From the NCBI RefSeq assembly GCF_040812015.1, contig NZ_JBFNXJ010000016.1:1-64000 (forward strand): DNA of 64,000 nucleotides, in the 5' to 3' direction. Origin of the DNA: Chitinivorax sp. PXF-14 (lineage in GTDB: Bacteria > Pseudomonadota > Gammaproteobacteria > Burkholderiales > SCOH01). The translations under genes were made by a program, and so were the position numbers. Position 1 is the stretch's first letter, and the number at the start of each line of letters is the position of its first letter. The notes beneath the pieces were generated by a model that worked only from the letters and a program-made list of their open reading frames with translations, ran no database searches and had not been told where the DNA came from. Below are positions 43,391 to 52,794 of this stretch, one piece after another.

Positions 43391-45205
43391 TCACTGGCCG
43401 CGCATGAACAGCTTGTCGAGCTCGCCCATGCTGAGCCGGAACCAGGTCGGCCGGCCGTGATTGCACTGGCCAGAGCGCTCGGTGGCCTCCATGTCGCGCA
43501 GCAGTGCGTTCATCTCGGTCAGCGTGAGCTGGCGGTTGGCGCGCACTGCGCCGTGGCAGGCCATGGTGGCGAGCAGCTCGTTGCGGCGCTCGGTGAGCAC
43601 GCGGCTGGCGCCGACCTCGCGGATGTCCTTGAGCACCGCGCGCGCCAGCTCGGCGGCGTCGGCCTGTTGCAGCATCACCGGCACGGCGCGCACGGCGAGA
43701 TGGGTGGGCGAGGCGATGCCGATCTCGAAGCCTAGCCTCGGCAGCAGCTCACCCTGTTCCTCGACGGTGGCGACGTCGAGCCGGTCGGCCTGGAACACCA
43801 CCGGGATCAGCAAGGGCTGCATTGCCAGCGAATCGGCGTCGAGCGCCGTTTTCAGCCGCTCGTAGACGATGCGCTCGTGCGCCGCGTGCATGTCGACGAC
43901 GACCAGCCCCTCGGCGTTCTGCGCCAGCACGTAGATGCCGTGGAGCTGGGCGATCGCGTAGCCGAGCGGCGGCACCACCAGGTCGGCGGGGGCGGCGTCG
44001 GTGCTTGACGACGCTGCCAGAACCGGGCTGAGCGCCAAGCCTGGCGCCGCTGACAGGCCCGCGCCAGGATTGGCTTTGAGGCCACCGAACAGGGTTTCGT
44101 AGAAATTGCGCGGCTCGTGTGCCGCGAGCGGCATCGCGGCCTGCTCGTAGCGCGGATATTGGCTGGATGCGATCGGCGCGGCGCCGCCCGCATCGACCAC
44201 CGGCACCGCCGTCCCCGCCGTGGTCAGCGCCAGCGCCTTGTGCAGCGCGTGGAACAGGAAACGGTGGACCGGCTGCGATTCGCGGAAGCGCACCTCGATC
44301 TTGGTCGGGTGGACGTTGACGTCGACGCCTTCCGGGTTCAACTCGAAGAACAGCGCATAGGCCGAATGGCGGTCGTGGTGCAGCACATCCTTGTAGGCCT
44401 CGCGGATCGCATGGGCGACGACCTTGTCGCGCACGAAGCGTCCGTTGACATAGAAGTACTGCGCGTCGCGGCTCGATTTCGACAGCGTCGGCGAGCCGGC
44501 CAGGCCGTACAGGCGCAGGCCGCCGGCGCTCTCGTCGAGCGTCAGCGCCGACTGGGCGAAATCGGCGCCGAGTATGGCGGCGATGCGCTTGTCCAGCGGC
44601 TGCCTCGGCAGGCGCCACTGCGCCTTGCCGTTGTGGAACAGGGTGAAGGCGACATCCGGGTAGGCGAGCGCGATGCGACGGAACATGTCCTCGCAATGCG
44701 CGAACTCGGTGCCCTCGGTCTTGAGGAACTTGCGCCGTGCCGGGGTGTTGTAATACAGGTCATGCACCTCGACGCGCGTGCCGGCGGCGAGCGCCGCGGG
44801 CTGCGGCTCGGAGAGGGTGCCATCGAGCGTATCGACCTGCCACGCCATGTCCTGCCCGGCTGCGCGGCTGGTCAGGGTCAGCCGCGACACCGAGGCGATC
44901 GAGGCCAGCCCTTCGCCGCGGAAACCGAGCGTGGCGACCTTCTGCAGGTCGTCGAGCGAGGCGATCTTGCTCGTGGCGTGGCGTGACAACGCCAGCGCCA
45001 GCTCGGCCTTGGCAATGCCGCCACCGTTGTCGGTGACGCGGATCAGCTTGATGCCGCCCTGCTGCAGGTCGACCTGGACTTCGCCGGCGCCGGCGTCGAG
45101 GCTGTTCTCGAGGATCTCCTTGAGCGCCGACGCGGGGCGCTCGACCACTTCGCCAGCGGCGATCTGGTTGATCAGGTGGTCGGGCAGCAGATGAATGACG
45201 GGCAT
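43391..45205 (-). CDS. mutL: DNA mismatch repair protein MutL
   Basis: The 604-residue product begins MPVIHLLPDHLINQIAAGEVVERPASALKEILENSLDAGA, the GHKL ATPase N-terminus with the catalytic Glu. It has VTDNGGGIAKAELALALSRHATSKIASLDDLQ, GFRGEGLASIASVSRLTL and FYVNGRFVRDKVV. The C-terminal domain holds DMHAAHERIVYE, which fits the DxHA(X)2E(X)4E metal-binding motif of endonuclease-type MutL. It mediates between MutS and downstream nucleases in mismatch repair. It is first in the operon with the membrane protein and miaA. Confidence 0.97.
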   Translation of the reverse strand: MPVIHLLPDHLINQIAAGEVVERPASALKEILENSLDAGAGEVQVDLQQGGIKLIRVTDNGGGIAKAELALALSRHATSKIASLDDLQKVATLGFRGEGLASIASVSRLTLTSRAAGQDMAWQVDTLDGTLSEPQPAALAAGTRVEVHDLYYNTPARRKFLKTEGTEFAHCEDMFRRIALAYPDVAFTLFHNGKAQWRLPRQPLDKRIAAILGADFAQSALTLDESAGGLRLYGLAGSPTLSKSSRDAQYFYVNGRFVRDKVVAHAIREAYKDVLHHDRHSAYALFFELNPEGVDVNVHPTKIEVRFRESQPVHRFLFHALHKALALTTAGTAVPVVDAGGAAPIASSQYPRYEQAAMPLAAHEPRNFYETLFGGLKANPGAGLSAAPGLALSPVLAASSSTDAAPADLVVPPLGYAIAQLHGIYVLAQNAEGLVVVDMHAAHERIVYERLKTALDADSLAMQPLLIPVVFQADRLDVATVEEQGELLPRLGFEIGIASPTHLAVRAVPVMLQQADAAELARAVLKDIREVGASRVLTERRNELLATMACHGAVRANRQLTLTEMNALLRDMEATERSGQCNHGRPTWFRLSMGELDKLFMRGQ

Positions 45206-45319
45206 GGCGGAACGGCTTGGCGCAAAACGCGATTATACCAGCCTGATCCAACACCACCCGCCGGGCATTCACAGGGCAGCCGGGCAGCGCGATGGCGCTG
45301 CGATGCCGCGTCTTGCTCC

Positions 45320-46144
45320 TTACCTGACCTTGCGTGTCGCCATGTGCTTGAGATAGCGCATCAGCTGGTTCAGCTCGGTTTCCGACAGGGTGTCCTCGCT
45401 GAACGCCGGCATCTGCGCCTTGCCCCAGCTGCGCAGGCTCTGCGGGTTGCGGATCAGCACCTGCAGATAGGGCTCGCGCAGGTATTCGGTGGGGTTGCGC
45501 GGTACGTTGAGGTCGGGGCCGAGGTTGGCGTCGCCGGCGCGGTTCAGCGTGTGGCAGGCCATGCAGTGCTTCTGGAACATGGCAAAGCCGGCGCGTACCG
45601 GGCTGTCCGCCGCCAGCGTGGCGGCCGGGGCGAGCGCCGGGTAGCGCTCCTCGATCGCGGCGACGCGGTCGATGCGGGCGATCTGGTACGGCCATTGCTC
45701 GGGTGTAACCTTGCTCTTCTCCGGGTTCAGCCACACCAGGTAGAGCGGGCCCGCGCTGGCGCCGTCGCCGCCTGGCTTGACCGGCGGCCAGCGCGCCTCG
45801 TCGGGCTCGATCGCCAGCCATGGCTCGGCCCCGTTTTCATTGAGCAGCAGGCTTGCCGGCAGGGTGGCGGCAAAGCCGTCGAGCGCGACGATGCGCACGG
45901 TATCGCTGGCCTTGAAGCCGGCCTGCTTCAGCAGCGGCGCGAACGGCACGGCGCGGTAGCGCATCGGGCGCTGGTAGCTGACGTCGTTGGGAATATCGAT
46001 GTCGCGCGCCTCGCTGTGCGACAGCAGCGCCGGTTTTTCGAGTTCGAGGTGGGTATTGCCATTGTTGATGCTGAGCATGGCGGCGCCTACCAGGCCTGGC
46101 AGGCTCAGCAGGGCGGCGAACAGATGGCGCAACGGCATGCGCAT
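45320..46144 (-). CDS. Periplasmic fusion: sulfite-oxidase-like domain plus class I cytochrome c
   Basis: This 274-residue protein has a signal peptide (LFAALLSLPGLVGAAM). The N-terminal 150 residues resemble the molybdopterin-binding fold of YedY/sulfite-oxidase-like proteins (VRIVALDGFAATLPASLL ... PWLAIEPDEARWP ... GPLYLVWLNPEKSK ... WPYQIARID), but contain no Cys, the usual Mo ligand. The C-terminal domain has one heme motif, HCMACH, with an axial Met in KAQMPAFSEDTLSETELNQLMRYLKH. It is probably a periplasmic electron carrier. The start is ATG 46144; the frame extends upstream without a signal. Confidence 0.78.
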   Translation of the reverse strand: MRMPLRHLFAALLSLPGLVGAAMLSINNGNTHLELEKPALLSHSEARDIDIPNDVSYQRPMRYRAVPFAPLLKQAGFKASDTVRIVALDGFAATLPASLLLNENGAEPWLAIEPDEARWPPVKPGGDGASAGPLYLVWLNPEKSKVTPEQWPYQIARIDRVAAIEERYPALAPAATLAADSPVRAGFAMFQKHCMACHTLNRAGDANLGPDLNVPRNPTEYLREPYLQVLIRNPQSLRSWGKAQMPAFSEDTLSETELNQLMRYLKHMATRKVR

Positions 46145-46545
46145 GGTCGATCTCCGAGGGTTGGACTTCAACATGATAGACGCCGCCGGCCGCCGGCGGG
46201 AGGGCGGTGGTTCGGGGTGCGAAGGCCCGCGGCGCACGCCCGTCGGTGGCAGGTCAGGCTTATGCAATTTGCATTGGCGTATCCGTGCCTCGATCCGGCT
46301 GCGTGCCGGCCGGGCATCGTGGCAGGTGCCATCCGGCTCCTTGGCTTGCCTGCAAAGGCTTGTCCACAGCCGGTTTTCATGGTCCTGAACGTAGCGACGG
46401 CGGGGGCCGGGCCGAAACGGATGCCGGCCACGGCCAAATGCCGTCCATATCCCGAAGAAAATATATTTAATGCCATTTGAATTTCATGGGGCCACGGTTA
46501 TGATGTCAGTACAACAAAGAAAACATCACGCAAAGGAGCTTTCCC
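46145..46545. other. 401-bp stretch, gene-free except for a promoter near its end
   Basis: No credible ORF lies between the cytochrome fusion start and the 140-residue unknown gene. The last 70 bases hold the promoter at 46477-46504 and an AAGGAG ribosome binding site. Confidence 0.55.
46477..46504 (+). promoter_or_regulatory. Sigma70-type promoter for the 140-residue unknown gene
   Basis: TTGAAT (46477-46482), 16-base spacer, TATGAT (46499-46504), about 40 bases before the start codon. Confidence 0.6.
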
Positions 46546-46968
46546 ATGGGAGATATCAACTTTCGGCTGCCCTTGCCGCCGCGCCCGGAGAACGTCACCG
46601 GTCAGGTCGAAATGGTGCCGCTGAGCTTGTACAGGCTGTTCGGTGAGGAGCACGGCAGCATCGTCATGCTGTGCATGGACAAGCTTGAAGCCCGCATCCG
46701 CCGGGATCGCGGCAGCCTGTCGAGCCTGATCAACGATCTGGGCGAGCTCAATGTGGTATTCAACCACATCGACGAGGGCCGGCCGATCATGATGCCGGTG
46801 CTCAATTCGCGCCGCCGCGACGTGACACGGCAGATGATCGTCGATGCCGGGCGGCACCAGCTCTACGCGCTGCGCAACCGCGGGCTGGACCAGTTGCCGG
46901 TCATCGTGCCGCAAGGGCTGATGGCGCAGTTCGAGGCACAGTTCGGGGTGCGCGGCACGAGCCAGTAG
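46546..46968 (+). CDS. Unrecognised 140-residue cytoplasmic protein
   Basis: A soluble protein without signal or membrane segment. It opens with GDINFRLPLPPRPENVTGQVEMVPLSLYRLFGEEHGSIVML and has an amphipathic central helix (LEARIRRDRGSLSSLINDLGELNVVFNHIDE), followed by basic RRRDVTRQMIVDAGRHQLYALRNRGLDQLP. I do not recognise the family. The start ATG 46546 has AAGGAG about 6 bases upstream and a well-formed promoter, so it is probably a real expressed gene. It lies 141 bases ahead of the MASE3 hybrid kinase on the same strand, and might be a partner or unrelated. Confidence 0.7.
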   Translation: MGDINFRLPLPPRPENVTGQVEMVPLSLYRLFGEEHGSIVMLCMDKLEARIRRDRGSLSSLINDLGELNVVFNHIDEGRPIMMPVLNSRRRDVTRQMIVDAGRHQLYALRNRGLDQLPVIVPQGLMAQFEAQFGVRGTSQ

Positions 46969-47109
46969 GGCCCGCCAAACAGGGGAGAGTCGGGGTTGAC
47001 ACGGGTGGCGAAGCGGTCTGGGCTGATATAAGCTGACCGTGATATACCCGCCGCGGCAGCTGCCCGTCGCCCTTGCGGAGGCATCCCGTCATCCCTGCCC
47101 AGGACTGCC

Positions 47110-49887
47110 ATGCACCCTGTCGTCGACGACCCGAAATCCAAGGCGCTGCGCTATATCGGCGCGAGTGTCTTGCTCTTCATCCTTGCCGTGATGCTGCCCC
47201 CTTACCGCCTGTTCGAGGAACGGCAGGCAAGCATGCTCGAGCTTCACCTGCTGCTTGAGCTGTTTTCGGTCATCGTCTGCGTGCTGGTGGCCGCGGTGTC
47301 GTGGTATTCCTTCGACCATGAAGAGCGGGCGGAAACCGGGCTGCTGGCTGCCGGCTTTCTCTCCGTGGCGGTGCTCGACCTGGCGCACGCGCTGTCCTAC
47401 GACGGCATGTCGCGTTTTGTCACCGACAATTCCACGCCCAAGGCGATCTTCTTCTGGCTCGCCGGCCGTAGCTTTGCGGTCGTGACGATATTGCTGGTCG
47501 CGCTGGATCTGCGCCTGATACGCGGGCGCCTGCCGTGGGTGCTGGGGTTCGCCATGGCCGCTATCACCGCGCTGTGGTTTGGCCTGTTCCATGCCGATGC
47601 GTTCCCGCTGACATTCATCGCGGGCCAGGGAGTGACGCCGTTCAAGTCGGCCTTCGAATACCTGTTGTGTGCGAGCGACCTGCTGATCGCCGTGCTGTTC
47701 TGGCGCAATGCCACCCCCCGCAACGCCGACCGCTTTTACCCACTGGCTGCGGCCAGCATCATCATGGGCTTTGGCGAGCTGGTGTTCGCGCATTACCGGG
47801 CACCGACCGACTTTCTCAATACCTTCGGCCACTCGTTCAAGGTGGCGAGTTACGCGCTCGTGTTCCAGTCCTTGTTCGTGTCGGGCATGCGTCGCCCCTT
47901 CTTGCGGCAGCTCAAGACCGAAGAGGCGCTGCGCAACAGCGAGGCGCGCCTGCGTACGCTGGGCGATAACCTGCCCGACAGCTATGTCTACCAATACACG
48001 CGCGACAGCGCCGGCAAGCCGCACTTCCTGTTCCTGAGCGCGGGGGTGGAAAAGCTGCACGGCATCAGCCCGGCAAGCGCCATGAAGGATGCCAACCTGC
48101 TGTTCTCGCTGATCGACTCGGCGCAGGAGCAGGCCTTGCGCGAGGCGGAGCTGCGCAGTGCCGCCACCCTGGGTGACTTCAGCGTCGATCTTCGGGTACG
48201 GGTGCCGCAAGGCGGTTGGCGCTGGCTGCAGATACGCTCACGGCCGCTGCGCGACGCCGCGGGCAACCTGCTGTGGGATGGCGTGGCGACCGACATCACC
48301 GAGCGCAAGCGCATCGCTGCCGCGTTGGAGGAAAGCCGTACGCGCCTTGCCGGCATCATCGATTCGGCCATGGACGCAGTGATCACCATCACCAGCGACC
48401 GCCGCATCGTGGTGTTCAATGCCGCGGCGGAACACATGTTCCAGTACCGCACCGCAGAGATGATAGGCGAGGAGATCGATCGCCTGATCCCGCCGCGTTT
48501 TCGCGAGGGGCACGCGGCCCAGATCACCGACTTTGGCGACACCGGGCGGACCAATCGCCCGATGGGTGCGTTCGGCGGCATCTTCGGCCTGCGCGCCAAC
48601 GGCGAAGAGTTTCCGATCGACGCAGCAATTTCGCAGGTCACGGCCGGCGGCCAGCAGCTCTACTCCATCATCCTGCGCGATACGTCCGCGGCCAGGCAGG
48701 CAGAAGCCACGCGCCTGCAGCTGGAGGCCCAGCTGCGGCAGATGCAGAAGATGGATGCCCTGGGCACCCTGGCCGGCGGCGTCGCGCACGATTTCAACAA
48801 TATCCTGGCCACCATCGATGGCTGCGCCGAGCTGGCCTCGCACGAGCTCGCCGCCGATCACCCGGCGCGGGCCCCGCTCGCTTCGCTGCGTACGGCCAAC
48901 CGGCGCGGACGCGACCTGGTGCGGCGCATCCTGATGTTCAGCCGGCGCCAGCAACCGCAGCGTGCCCCGCTCGACATCGCTGCTGTCGTGGAAGAGGCGG
49001 TGCGCCTGCTGCGCGCTACCCTGCCGGCACAGGTCGCCATGGAGCTGACCAGTGCCGCGAACTTGCCGAGCGCCGTCGCCGATCGGACCGAGATCGAACA
49101 GATCGTCATCAACCTGTGCACCAATGCCTGGCAGGCCATGGGGGAGGGCGGCGGCCAGGTGAGGATCCGCGTCGAGTGTATCGATGTCGATGACACCCTG
49201 CCGGATCGGCCGCTCAACCTGCTGGCCGGCTCCTACATCCGGCTGACCGTGGCGGACAACGGGCCGGGCATGAGCCGCGAAACGCAGGCACGCATCTTCG
49301 AGCCCTTCTTCACGACCAAACCGGTAGGCACCGGCACCGGCCTTGGGCTGGCCGTGGTGCATGGCATCGTGTCCGGATGCGGCGGCGCGGTCAGCGTCAG
49401 CAGCGAGCCGGGGCAAGGGGCGACGTTCTTCGTCTACCTGCCCGCCAATGCCATGCCGGTGACGGCCGAGGTGGGGCAGCCCGCGCGCGAGGTGCCGCAT
49501 GGCACCGGGCAGGAGATTCTCTATGTCGATGATGAGGAGTCGCTGGTCTACATCGCCGATCGCCTGCTGTCCCGTCTGGGCTACCGCGTGAGCGGCTTCA
49601 CCGAGCCGGAACAGGCGCTGGCGGCCTTGCGCCGCGACCCCCAGCGCTTCGACCTGGTGGTGCTCGACTACAACATGCCGGGCAAGTCCGGCATCGAGGT
49701 GGCGACGGAAATACTCAGGCTACGGCCCGAGCTGCCGGTCATCCTGGTTTCCGGCTTCGTCTCGGACGAGCTGCGCGAACAGGCCTTACGCCTTGGCGTG
49801 CGCGAAGTCATGTACAAGCCGGATACGGTGCAGGAGCTTGCCGCCACCATCCACGGCCTGCTGAGCCGGCCGCACGGCGTGGCGTGA
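47110..49887 (+). CDS. Hybrid histidine kinase with MASE3 membrane sensor, two PAS domains and receiver
   Basis: The 925-residue product has an N-terminal membrane region with about eight segments that contains [26 protein letters not shown], as in the MASE3 sensor. Two PAS domains follow (near residues 290-400 and 410-540), then HisKA with [15 protein letters not shown] (His560), a HATPase with [42 protein letters not shown] and [12 protein letters not shown], and a receiver with [22 protein letters not shown] and [15 protein letters not shown] (Asp853). The signal and the downstream output are unknown, as no separate response regulator is near. It is followed by amiC on the opposite strand. 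Confidence 0.92.
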   Translation: MHPVVDDPKSKALRYIGASVLLFILAVMLPPYRLFEERQASMLELHLLLELFSVIVCVLVAAVSWYSFDHEERAETGLLAAGFLSVAVLDLAHALSYDGMSRFVTDNSTPKAIFFWLAGRSFAVVTILLVALDLRLIRGRLPWVLGFAMAAITALWFGLFHADAFPLTFIAGQGVTPFKSAFEYLLCASDLLIAVLFWRNATPRNADRFYPLAAASIIMGFGELVFAHYRAPTDFLNTFGHSFKVASYALVFQSLFVSGMRRPFLRQLKTEEALRNSEARLRTLGDNLPDSYVYQYTRDSAGKPHFLFLSAGVEKLHGISPASAMKDANLLFSLIDSAQEQALREAELRSAATLGDFSVDLRVRVPQGGWRWLQIRSRPLRDAAGNLLWDGVATDITERKRIAAALEESRTRLAGIIDSAMDAVITITSDRRIVVFNAAAEHMFQYRTAEMIGEEIDRLIPPRFREGHAAQITDFGDTGRTNRPMGAFGGIFGLRANGEEFPIDAAISQVTAGGQQLYSIILRDTSAARQAEATRLQLEAQLRQMQKMDALGTLAGGVAHDFNNILATIDGCAELASHELAADHPARAPLASLRTANRRGRDLVRRILMFSRRQQPQRAPLDIAAVVEEAVRLLRATLPAQVAMELTSAANLPSAVADRTEIEQIVINLCTNAWQAMGEGGGQVRIRVECIDVDDTLPDRPLNLLAGSYIRLTVADNGPGMSRETQARIFEPFFTTKPVGTGTGLGLAVVHGIVSGCGGAVSVSSEPGQGATFFVYLPANAMPVTAEVGQPAREVPHGTGQEILYVDDEESLVYIADRLLSRLGYRVSGFTEPEQALAALRRDPQRFDLVVLDYNMPGKSGIEVATEILRLRPELPVILVSGFVSDELREQALRLGVREVMYKPDTVQELAATIHGLLSRPHGVA

Positions 49888-49894
49888 CGTCGTA

Positions 49895-51229
49895 TCAGGC
49901 CAGCTTGGTGCGCGCCAGCGGTGGGTTCTTGGCGAAGTAGCGCTTGATGCCGGAGCCGATGGCCTGCGCCATCTTGTACTGGTAGGCCTCGTCGAGCAGC
50001 TTCTTTTCTTCTTCCGGGTTCGAGATGAAGGCGGTCTCGACCAGAATCGACGGGATGTCGGGCGCCTTCAGCACGGCGAAGCCCGCCTGCTCGACCGCGC
50101 CGCGGTGCAGGGTGTTGATGTTGCCGATCTCGCCCAGCACGGCCTTGGCGAGCTTCAGGCTGTCGTTGAGCGTGGCGGTCTGGGTCAGGTCGAACAGCGT
50201 GTGGGCAAGGTAGGGGTCCTTCACGCCGACGAGCTTCACGCCGCCGATCAGGTCGGCATTGTTTTCCTTGGTGGCCAGCCATTTGGCCGCGGTGCTCGTG
50301 GCGCCTTTCTCGGACAGCGCGAACACCGAGCTGCCGCGCGCCTCGGGGCGCAGGAAGGCATCGGCGTGCACCGACACGAACAGGTCGGCATTGAGCTTGC
50401 GCGCCTTGGCCACACGGCCGGCGAGCGGGATGAACACATCCTCGTCGCGTGTCAGCACCACGCGCACGTTCGGGTTCTTTTCCAGTGTTTCCTTGAGCTT
50501 CTTCGCCACCGACAGCACGATGTCCTTCTCGCGCGTGCCGTTGGCGCCGATCGCGCCGGGGTCTTCGCCGCCGTGGCCGGGGTCGATCACCACGGTGATC
50601 AGACGGTCGACCTGCAGCTTGCGGCGGTCCACCGGCTCGTCGGTGTCGGCCTTGTCATTGGCGCGCGGTTCGGCGGGCTTGTCGTTGCGCGCCTGCCTGG
50701 GCTCTTCCTGGCGCGGCTTGGTCTCGTTGCGGGCAGCGCTGCCGAGCAGGGTTTCCGCGCTGGCTGGGGAGTAGAGGTCGATCACCAGGCGGTGCTGGTA
50801 TTCGCCGACCGGCGGGATGGTGAACACCTGTGGTTTGACCTCGGTCTTGAGGTCGAGCACCAGGCGCACCACGCCGGGTTTGAAGCGGCCCGCGCGCAGC
50901 CGCTGGATGAACGGGTCGCTGCTCTCCACCTTGTCGCCCAGGGTCTCCAGCGCACGGCTCATGTCCACGCCCTCGATGTCGACGACCAGGCGCTCCGGAT
51001 TCTTTACCGACATCGTCTTGAAGGTGAGCGTGTCGTTCGATTCGATGGTGACGCGCGTGTAGTCGCTCGCCGGCCAGACGCGCACGGCCGCGATGATCGG
51101 GGCGCTATCGGCCGCCATGCCGATACGCGTCAGCGACAGCAGCAGGGTGGCGGCGCCAGCCTTGAGCAGGCTGCGGCGGTTTGGGTCGATCTGGCCGTTG
51201 CCGGTCAGTGGTTCAAGGCTGTCAGACAT
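49895..51229 (-). CDS. amiC: N-acetylmuramoyl-L-alanine amidase with AMIN domain, Tat-exported
   Basis: The 444-residue product starts with a twin-arginine signal (NRRSLLKAGAATLLLSLTRIGMAADS), then an AMIN domain (IIAAVRVWPASDYTRVTIESNDTLTFKTMSVKNPERLVVDIEG), a polar linker, and an amidase_3 domain with VVIDPGHGGEDPGAIG, NADLFVSVHADAF, and ILVETAFISNPEEEKKL carrying zinc ligands and the catalytic Glu. It cleaves septal peptidoglycan crosslinks so daughter cells separate, at the division site through AMIN. Its start codon lies within the 3' end of tsaE (25-base overlap), as in many proteobacteria. Confidence 0.95.
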   Translation of the reverse strand: MSDSLEPLTGNGQIDPNRRSLLKAGAATLLLSLTRIGMAADSAPIIAAVRVWPASDYTRVTIESNDTLTFKTMSVKNPERLVVDIEGVDMSRALETLGDKVESSDPFIQRLRAGRFKPGVVRLVLDLKTEVKPQVFTIPPVGEYQHRLVIDLYSPASAETLLGSAARNETKPRQEEPRQARNDKPAEPRANDKADTDEPVDRRKLQVDRLITVVIDPGHGGEDPGAIGANGTREKDIVLSVAKKLKETLEKNPNVRVVLTRDEDVFIPLAGRVAKARKLNADLFVSVHADAFLRPEARGSSVFALSEKGATSTAAKWLATKENNADLIGGVKLVGVKDPYLAHTLFDLTQTATLNDSLKLAKAVLGEIGNINTLHRGAVEQAGFAVLKAPDIPSILVETAFISNPEEEKKLLDEAYQYKMAQAIGSGIKRYFAKNPPLARTKLA

Positions 51230-51693
51230 GCTTCCCCGAGCGATGTGTGTGCAGCGATGCAAATTTCCCGGCCTTCTCCCGCCACCTCGAGCGCTATCGT
51301 CAGATCGGCGGGGGGCAGCAGGCCGGCGGCTTTGTCTGGCCACTCGACGAGGCAGAGCGACTCGGGATTGAAATAGTCCCTGAAGCCCGCGTCCTCCCAT
51401 TCAAGTGGATCGCTGAATCTATACAAATCAAAGTGATACAAGTATAAGCTAGAAACTACGTAAGGTTCAACCAAGGTGTAGGTCGGGCTCTTCACTTTGC
51501 CCTCGAAACCCAGGCCGCGCAGGATGCCGCGCGTGAGCGTGGTCTTGCCCGCGCCGAGGTCGCCGACGAGATAGATCGTCAGCCCCGGGCGCAGGACGCG
51601 CGCCAACTCGCGGCCGCAGGCCAGGGTGGCGGCCTCGTCGGCGAGCGTGCGTAGGCAAGCCGATGGGTGACGGGTATCATCGTTCGTATGCAT
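51205..51693 (-). CDS. tsaE: tRNA N6-threonylcarbamoyladenosine biosynthesis ATPase TsaE
   Basis: The 162-residue product carries the P-loop IYLVGDLGAGKTTLTRGILRGLG and the motifs KVKSPTYTLVEPY, LYHFDLYRFSDPLEWEDAGFRDYF and LCLVEWPDKAAGLLP of TsaE. TsaE drives turnover of the TsaBD complex that makes t6A37 in ANN-decoding tRNAs. The ATG at 51693 has GGAG 8 bases upstream. It overlaps amiC by 25 bases; its start codon and that of the divergent queG share the palindrome ATGCAT (51688-51693). Confidence 0.95.
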   Translation of the reverse strand: MHTNDDTRHPSACLRTLADEAATLACGRELARVLRPGLTIYLVGDLGAGKTTLTRGILRGLGFEGKVKSPTYTLVEPYVVSSLYLYHFDLYRFSDPLEWEDAGFRDYFNPESLCLVEWPDKAAGLLPPADLTIALEVAGEGREICIAAHTSLGEACLTALNH

Positions 51694-52794
51694 GAAGAAT
51701 CTCCAACGCGCGGCGTGGCGCCTGACATGGCGGCGATCAAGGCCAGCATCAAGACATGGGCGCGTGAGTTTGGTTTCCAGGAAGCCGGCGTGGCGGGTGT
51801 GGATCTCGCCGATGCCGAGCCGGGGCTGCTCGCATGGCTCGAGGCCGGGTATCACGGCGAGATGGATTATATGGCAAAACACGGGCTGAAACGGGCCCGG
51901 CCGGCCGAGCTGGTGCCAGGCACGGTCTCTGTCATCGCCTGCCGCATGAACTATGCCGCCGCCGATGGGCGCGACCCGCAAGCCGCGCTCGACGACCCGC
52001 AGGCCGCCTACATCTCGCGCTACGCACTGGGGCGCGACTACCACAAGTTGCTGCGTAACCGCCTGCAGAAGCTGGCCGAGCGCATCGCCGCCGAGATCGG
52101 CCCCTATGGCTTCCGCGCCTTCACCGATTCGGCGCCGGTGCTCGAGGTGGAGCTCGGCACGCGCGCCGGCAACGGCTGGCGCGGCAAGCATACGCTGCTG
52201 TTGAGCCGAGAGGCGGGCTCGATGTTCTTCCTGGGCGAGATTTTCACCGATCTGCCGCTGCCGCCCGATGCGCCGCAGGCCGAGCATTGCGGCCGCTGCA
52301 CCCGCTGCATCGAGATCTGCCCGACCCAGGCCATCGTTGCGCCGTACACCGTCGATGCGCGGCGCTGTATCTCCTACCTGACCATCGAATTGCATGGTGC
52401 GATACCGGCCGAGTTGCGGCCGATGATAGGCAACCGTGTCTACGGCTGCGACGATTGCCAGCTTGTCTGCCCCTGGAACCGCTTCGCGCAACACACCGAG
52501 CAGCCCGATTTCGCGATCCGCAACGGGCTGGACCGGGCCTCGCTGATCGAGCTGTTCGCCTGGAGCGAGGCCGAATTCAACGAGCGCATGGTCGGCAGCC
52601 CGATCTACCGGATCGGTTACGAACGCTGGCTGCGCAACCTGGCCGTGGGGCTCGGCAATGCGCCGGCCAGCGAGCCCGTGGTGGCGGCCCTGCAGGCACG
52701 TGCCGCGGACGCATCCGCGCTGGTGCGCGAGCATGTCGGCTGGGCGCTCGCACGGCATGGCGAGCCACAAATTGCCGATGCCGACCATCCATGA
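51688..52794 (+). CDS. queG: Epoxyqueuosine reductase QueG
   Basis: The 368-residue product has the QueG pattern: SIKTWAREFGFQEAGVAGVDLADAEPGLLAWLEAGYHGEMDYMAKHG, the B12-binding region with SRYALGRDYHKLLRNRLQKLAERI, and two 4Fe-4S motifs, CGRCTRCIEICPTQAI and CDDCQLVCPWN, then HEAT-like repeats. It reduces epoxyqueuosine in tRNA to queuosine. ATG 51688 was chosen; ATG 51727 (MAAIKAS) is also possible and has no better ribosome binding site. It is divergent from tsaE, with start codons touching, and its stop overlaps the next gene (ATGA). Confidence 0.95.
   Translation: MHEESPTRGVAPDMAAIKASIKTWAREFGFQEAGVAGVDLADAEPGLLAWLEAGYHGEMDYMAKHGLKRARPAELVPGTVSVIACRMNYAAADGRDPQAALDDPQAAYISRYALGRDYHKLLRNRLQKLAERIAAEIGPYGFRAFTDSAPVLEVELGTRAGNGWRGKHTLLLSREAGSMFFLGEIFTDLPLPPDAPQAEHCGRCTRCIEICPTQAIVAPYTVDARRCISYLTIELHGAIPAELRPMIGNRVYGCDDCQLVCPWNRFAQHTEQPDFAIRNGLDRASLIELFAWSEAEFNERMVGSPIYRIGYERWLRNLAVGLGNAPASEPVVAALQARAADASALVREHVGWALARHGEPQIADADHP

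Noticed and set aside
41596-43407. 603-codon plus open frame across miaA and the membrane gene
   Set aside because: Antisense shadow; both minus genes have recognised or coherent proteins and overlap by ATGA.
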